Source: Anabaena sp. WA102 (GTDB lineage Bacteria; Cyanobacteriota; Cyanobacteriia; Cyanobacteriales; Nostocaceae). Taken from it: a stretch of DNA of 64,000 nt. Each line of letters begins with the position of its first letter. Within the stretch, counting starts at the first letter, position 1. Below, piece by piece: positions 61,990-64,000 of the stretch. The stretch is from positions 1 to 64,000 of the forward strand of contig NZ_CP011457.1 in NCBI RefSeq assembly GCF_001277295.1, given 5' to 3'. Below the pieces are notes generated by a model. That model made no database searches, was not told the origin of the DNA, and saw only the letters and a list, made by a program, of their open reading frames with translations. Made by a program: the position numbers and the translations under genes.

Positions 61990-62496
61990 TTAAACTACTG
62001 GATGATAACCTTTCTCTTGATTCAACTGCCAAAGATTGATACTAAATCTTTCATTACTCAAAATTTTAGTTACACCATGAAGTTTCTTACAATTAAACGC
62101 GATGATATCACCATCATTTAATTGATATTCCTTACCATCATAGTGAAATACACAACTACCAAGATTCACAGTTCTAGCGATCGCTCTGGAATAACCATGA
62201 TCTCGATGTTCTTTAATCAATCCTGTACTATGAATACCATTGATATTACCACCGAAAGTTAGTAAACCGATATTAGTTCCGGGATAAACTCGTTGACAGA
62301 AATTCCAAAGTCTATCATTATGATAACTTTTAGTAATTTTGCCATTACTAAGATTACACTCATGAAATAACCAAAGTCTATATCTACCTTTAGCATAGTT
62401 ACTAACATCACTAGTCATTAAACTTGTAGTTTCTCTACAAAAACTTCTTAAGTCAGCTAAAGTTTCAGATTTGACTTTACTAATTAGTTTTATCAT
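61990..62496 (-). CDS. Probable 2-oxoglutarate/Fe(II) oxygenase-like protein
   Basis: 168 aa from ATG 62496. H-x-D-type metal site IKEHRDHGYSRAIARTVNLG, a core strand (CVFHYDGKEYQLNDGDIIAF), distal His in KKLHGVTKI and Arg in NERFSINLW form the double-stranded beta-helix layout of AlkB/prolyl hydroxylase-like oxygenases. Substrate unknown; nucleic acid or protein are both possible. Box at 62527-62534. Confidence 0.6.
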   Translation of the reverse strand: MIKLISKVKSETLADLRSFCRETTSLMTSDVSNYAKGRYRLWLFHECNLSNGKITKSYHNDRLWNFCQRVYPGTNIGLLTFGGNINGIHSTGLIKEHRDHGYSRAIARTVNLGSCVFHYDGKEYQLNDGDIIAFNCKKLHGVTKILSNERFSINLWQLNQEKGYHPVV

Positions 62497-62557
62497 GATT
62501 AATTTCCAAAAAATCATCCCCTTTGCGCGATAGCGCCCCCACGGATAAATGGACAAT

Positions 62558-62594
62558 AAAAAATCCTAACTCTCAAATGAAAGCTAGGATTGAT
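62558..62594 (-). terminator. Terminator between array genes
   Basis: Minus strand: AATCCTAGCTTTCATTTGAG then AGTTAGGATTTTTT. Behind the 62599-62937 gene. Confidence 0.8.
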
Positions 62595-62598
62595 ATTG

Positions 62599-62937
62599 TT
62601 AAACTCGTTTAATAAATTGACCTATTTTCAAATAATCAATTTCTTCACCATCTTCATCAATAACCACAAAATGATGAAATATTGTGGAACGAGTGATTTT
62701 GATAACTTCACAAACACCACAACCAGAAATCTTGTATTTACCTCCTATTTCAATGCAATCACCATTTTCACATATTGGTAACTCACATTCAAAAGGATCA
62801 TAACCATCACCAAAATAAGGGTTATAATAATGAGGCATTCCCCCAATCATTGCAGTTCTTGAACATTTAGGTAAATCAAATTCTTGGGCAATTACAGCAT
62901 ATTCTTCAGGGGTTAACCTTGTAAAATAAGTCAACAT
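62599..62937 (-). CDS. Array gene: hypothetical, 112 aa
   Basis: LTPEEYAVIAQEFDLPKCSR, then CELPICENGDCIEIGGKYKI and a cysteine pair GCGVCEVIKI, giving four to six cysteines that could bind zinc. C-terminus FHHFVVIDEDGEEIDYLKIG. No family recognised. Box at 62969-62976 with the same GGGGGCGTTGTTTTTT leader as the 63532 and 61886 genes. Confidence 0.55.
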   Translation of the reverse strand: MLTYFTRLTPEEYAVIAQEFDLPKCSRTAMIGGMPHYYNPYFGDGYDPFECELPICENGDCIEIGGKYKISGCGVCEVIKITRSTIFHHFVVIDEDGEEIDYLKIGQFIKRV

Positions 62938-63091
62938 AACAAATACTAAAAAACAACGCCCCCTTTCCGCGATAGCGCCCCAACGAGTAAACTATCGGTA
63001 ACATTGAGCGCAGCGATTCTAAGTTAAGTTTGCAAAGACTAGCCCTGGACTGCTTGCAGGACACGGCGGTATTGGCTCAACGAATCTGTTA

Positions 63092-63127
63092 TAAAAAAAG
63101 CCAGTATCCCCAATGAGAATACTAGCT
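63092..63127 (-). terminator. Terminator between array genes
   Basis: Minus strand: AGCTAGTATTCTCATTGGGG then ATACTGGCTTTTTTT. Behind the 63140-63532 gene; about 100 bp of gene-free sequence follow before the next box. Confidence 0.8.
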
Positions 63128-63139
63128 TATGCTTATGAA

Positions 63140-63532
63140 CTAAACTTGAGTTAATAACCATTCAATACAACATTTTATCAACTCTGCATGAGAGCGCTCG
63201 CTAATGTAAATCAACTTCACATTCTCATGTTGTTTTGCAAATTCAACAATCTGCATGAGATGTTTGAAATACATTCCACGATACCAACGCGGTTCTGTTC
63301 CCCAAACTTTCAATTTACCTTCTTGATAACGGGAAAGATACTGTTGAATTTCTTTCCAGAAAATAGCTTTTTGTTGTTCAATAGTGTAATCATATCTCCA
63401 CAGATAAGAACTACCGAGAACATCATAATCTTCAGTCCAACCTTCACTGACATTGAAAACCTTGTTACTGAGTCTGAAGCGGGTTTTTTCAACTTGACAG
63501 ATTTGGGGATTGAACTGTTCAATAATAATCAT
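63140..63532 (-). CDS. Array gene: hypothetical, 130 aa
   Basis: MIIIEQFNPQICQVEKTRFR, YLWRYDYTIEQQKAIFWKEI and QIVEFAKQHENVKLIYISER. The last part has a strand-helix order like a Rossmann-type fold. No family recognised. Box at 63565-63572. Confidence 0.6.
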   Translation of the reverse strand: MIIIEQFNPQICQVEKTRFRLSNKVFNVSEGWTEDYDVLGSSYLWRYDYTIEQQKAIFWKEIQQYLSRYQEGKLKVWGTEPRWYRGMYFKHLMQIVEFAKQHENVKLIYISERSHAELIKCCIEWLLTQV

Positions 63533-63592
63533 AACGAATACCGAAAAAACAACGCCCCCTCCCCGCGATAGCGCCCTAATGAGTAAACATAC

Positions 63593-63623
63593 AAAAAGTC
63601 CTAACTGTGGAGTCAGGACTAAT
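63593..63623 (-). terminator. Terminator between array genes
   Basis: Minus strand: AGTCCTGACTCCACAGTTAG then GACTTTTTG. Behind the 63627-63932 gene. Confidence 0.75.
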
Positions 63624-63626
63624 AAA

Positions 63627-63932
63627 CTAAATCTGAGCTAAGATATTACCAACTTCATCATATTCACAGTTACGATTTACTGGGTAATCTTCACTTTCAC
63701 TGTTGGTATGATCCAGAAAATGATGTTTACCATGATAATAATTACCCACAAATAACTCACATCTATGATGGTATAATACACACTGTTGGTTAGTTAAGTG
63801 GGGTTGAATATGCTCACGTTCAAAACAAATTTGTTCAGTGAGTTTATTAAAGTCAATACCATTTTTATCACTTTTATCACTGGGTTTTTCGGGTAAACCG
63901 CTACCAAATTTACTGGGGATGTTAATTGCCAT
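63627..63932 (-). CDS. Array gene: His-rich hypothetical, 101 aa
   Basis: MAINIPSKFGSGLPEKPSDK, FEREHIQPHLTNQQCVLYHH, RCELFVGNYYHGKHHFLDHT. Eight histidines and three cysteines in the centre suggest a metal site. Degenerate box (GTGATAAC on the plus strand) at 63965-63972. The array continues beyond the window. Confidence 0.55.
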   Translation of the reverse strand: MAINIPSKFGSGLPEKPSDKSDKNGIDFNKLTEQICFEREHIQPHLTNQQCVLYHHRCELFVGNYYHGKHHFLDHTNSESEDYPVNRNCEYDEVGNILAQI

Positions 63933-64000
63933 AATTCCTCATGTTAGATAATCAAAAACGCCAAGTGATAACATTAAAAAAAAGCCCTAATCCCCAAAGG

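Larger units (their letters stand above)
55063..63972 (-). promoter_or_regulatory. GCTATCGC box repeated upstream of the array genes
   Basis: On the coding (minus) strand GCTATCGC occurs 20-55 nt before the start codons, at plus coordinates 55063, 55880, 56248, 56995, 57771, 58847, 59374, 60129, 61020, 61390, 61918, 62527, 62969 and 63565 (each eight bases). Near-matches are at 60499 (one change) and 63965 (two changes), and a related TTAATGTTGTCATG at about 55405-55420. One exact copy lies at 2210-2217 before the DUF6876 gene. Two flank types exist: TTAATGCTATCGCTT and GGGGCGCTATCGCG. Orientation is the same every time. Likely a promoter, operator or leader element shared by all. Confidence 0.85.

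Noticed and set aside
55063..63972. The GCGATAGC octamers as decayed HIP1 (GCGATCGC) sites
   Set aside because: HIP1 is palindromic and lies randomly, also inside genes, as seen at many places here. These octamers keep one orientation, one position before starts, and conserved flanks.
55063..63972. The regularly spaced boxes as a degenerate CRISPR array
   Set aside because: Spacing is 300-1000 bp with genes between; no 25-37 bp repeats with 30-45 bp spacers, and no cas genes are present.

Overview
The window looks like part of a plasmid from a filamentous, Nostoc-type cyanobacterium. Three things point there: many HIP1 octamers (GCGATCGC), a DevBCA-type exporter with a lipid/peptide synthase cluster, and plasmid maintenance genes (ParA, ParB, a KfrA-like protein, a probable replication initiator). 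No rRNA or tRNA gene was seen. Accessory DNA and recent insertions dominate.

Layout. 0-5.2 kb: minus-strand plasmid genes (DUF6876 gene split by a 529-bp mini-transposon, KfrA-like protein, XRE regulator, small helical proteins). 5.3-8.7 kb: plus-strand probable replication operon; the initiator gene carries an intragenic 21-bp repeat array, and a C5 cytosine methyltransferase lies entirely inside a second long open frame. 8.9-11.3 kb: small genes and relics (IscB remnant, group II intron 3' end). 11.5-13.7 kb: alpha/beta hydrolase and TetR genes behind a perfect inverted repeat, then an IS4-type remnant. 13.8-31.1 kb: a minus-strand biosynthetic cluster in transcription order FAAL-ACP, PKS (KS-AT-ACP), NRPS (C-A-PCP-TE), SRPBCC protein, desaturase, DevB, DevC, DevA. 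The PKS gene is cut by an IS1634-type element whose removal with one 6-bp target copy restores the frame. 31-37 kb: regulators, an Rpn-type nuclease, a toxin-antitoxin pair, a tyrosine recombinase. 37.4-43.4 kb: a four-gene Tn554-like recombinase module, one member with four tandem zinc-ribbon repeats. 43.4-47 kb: small genes, several broken. 47.0-49.5 kb: parAB with a candidate centromere/operator. 49.5-54.6 kb: adenine deaminase, a PAS protein, a nuclease and two toxin-antitoxin pairs.

54.7-64 kb: a minus-strand array of about nineteen mostly unfamiliar small genes (plus a DnaQ-like exonuclease, DUF5895, a SLOG/DUF1273-like protein and a probable 2-oxoglutarate oxygenase). Nearly every gene or gene pair is preceded 20-55 nt upstream by the same oriented octamer, GCTATCGC on the coding strand, often just after a terminator hairpin. 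The same box precedes the DUF6876 gene at 2.2 kb. This looks like one co-regulated regulon and is the most interesting undescribed feature here.

How it fits together: Rep, ParAB and KfrA-like proteins would keep the replicon, toxin-antitoxin pairs stabilise it, and recombinases and insertion elements reshape it. The synthase cluster, if repaired, would make a fatty-acyl/malonate/threonine product exported by DevBCA. Family assignments come from recognisable motifs only; no database search was run.
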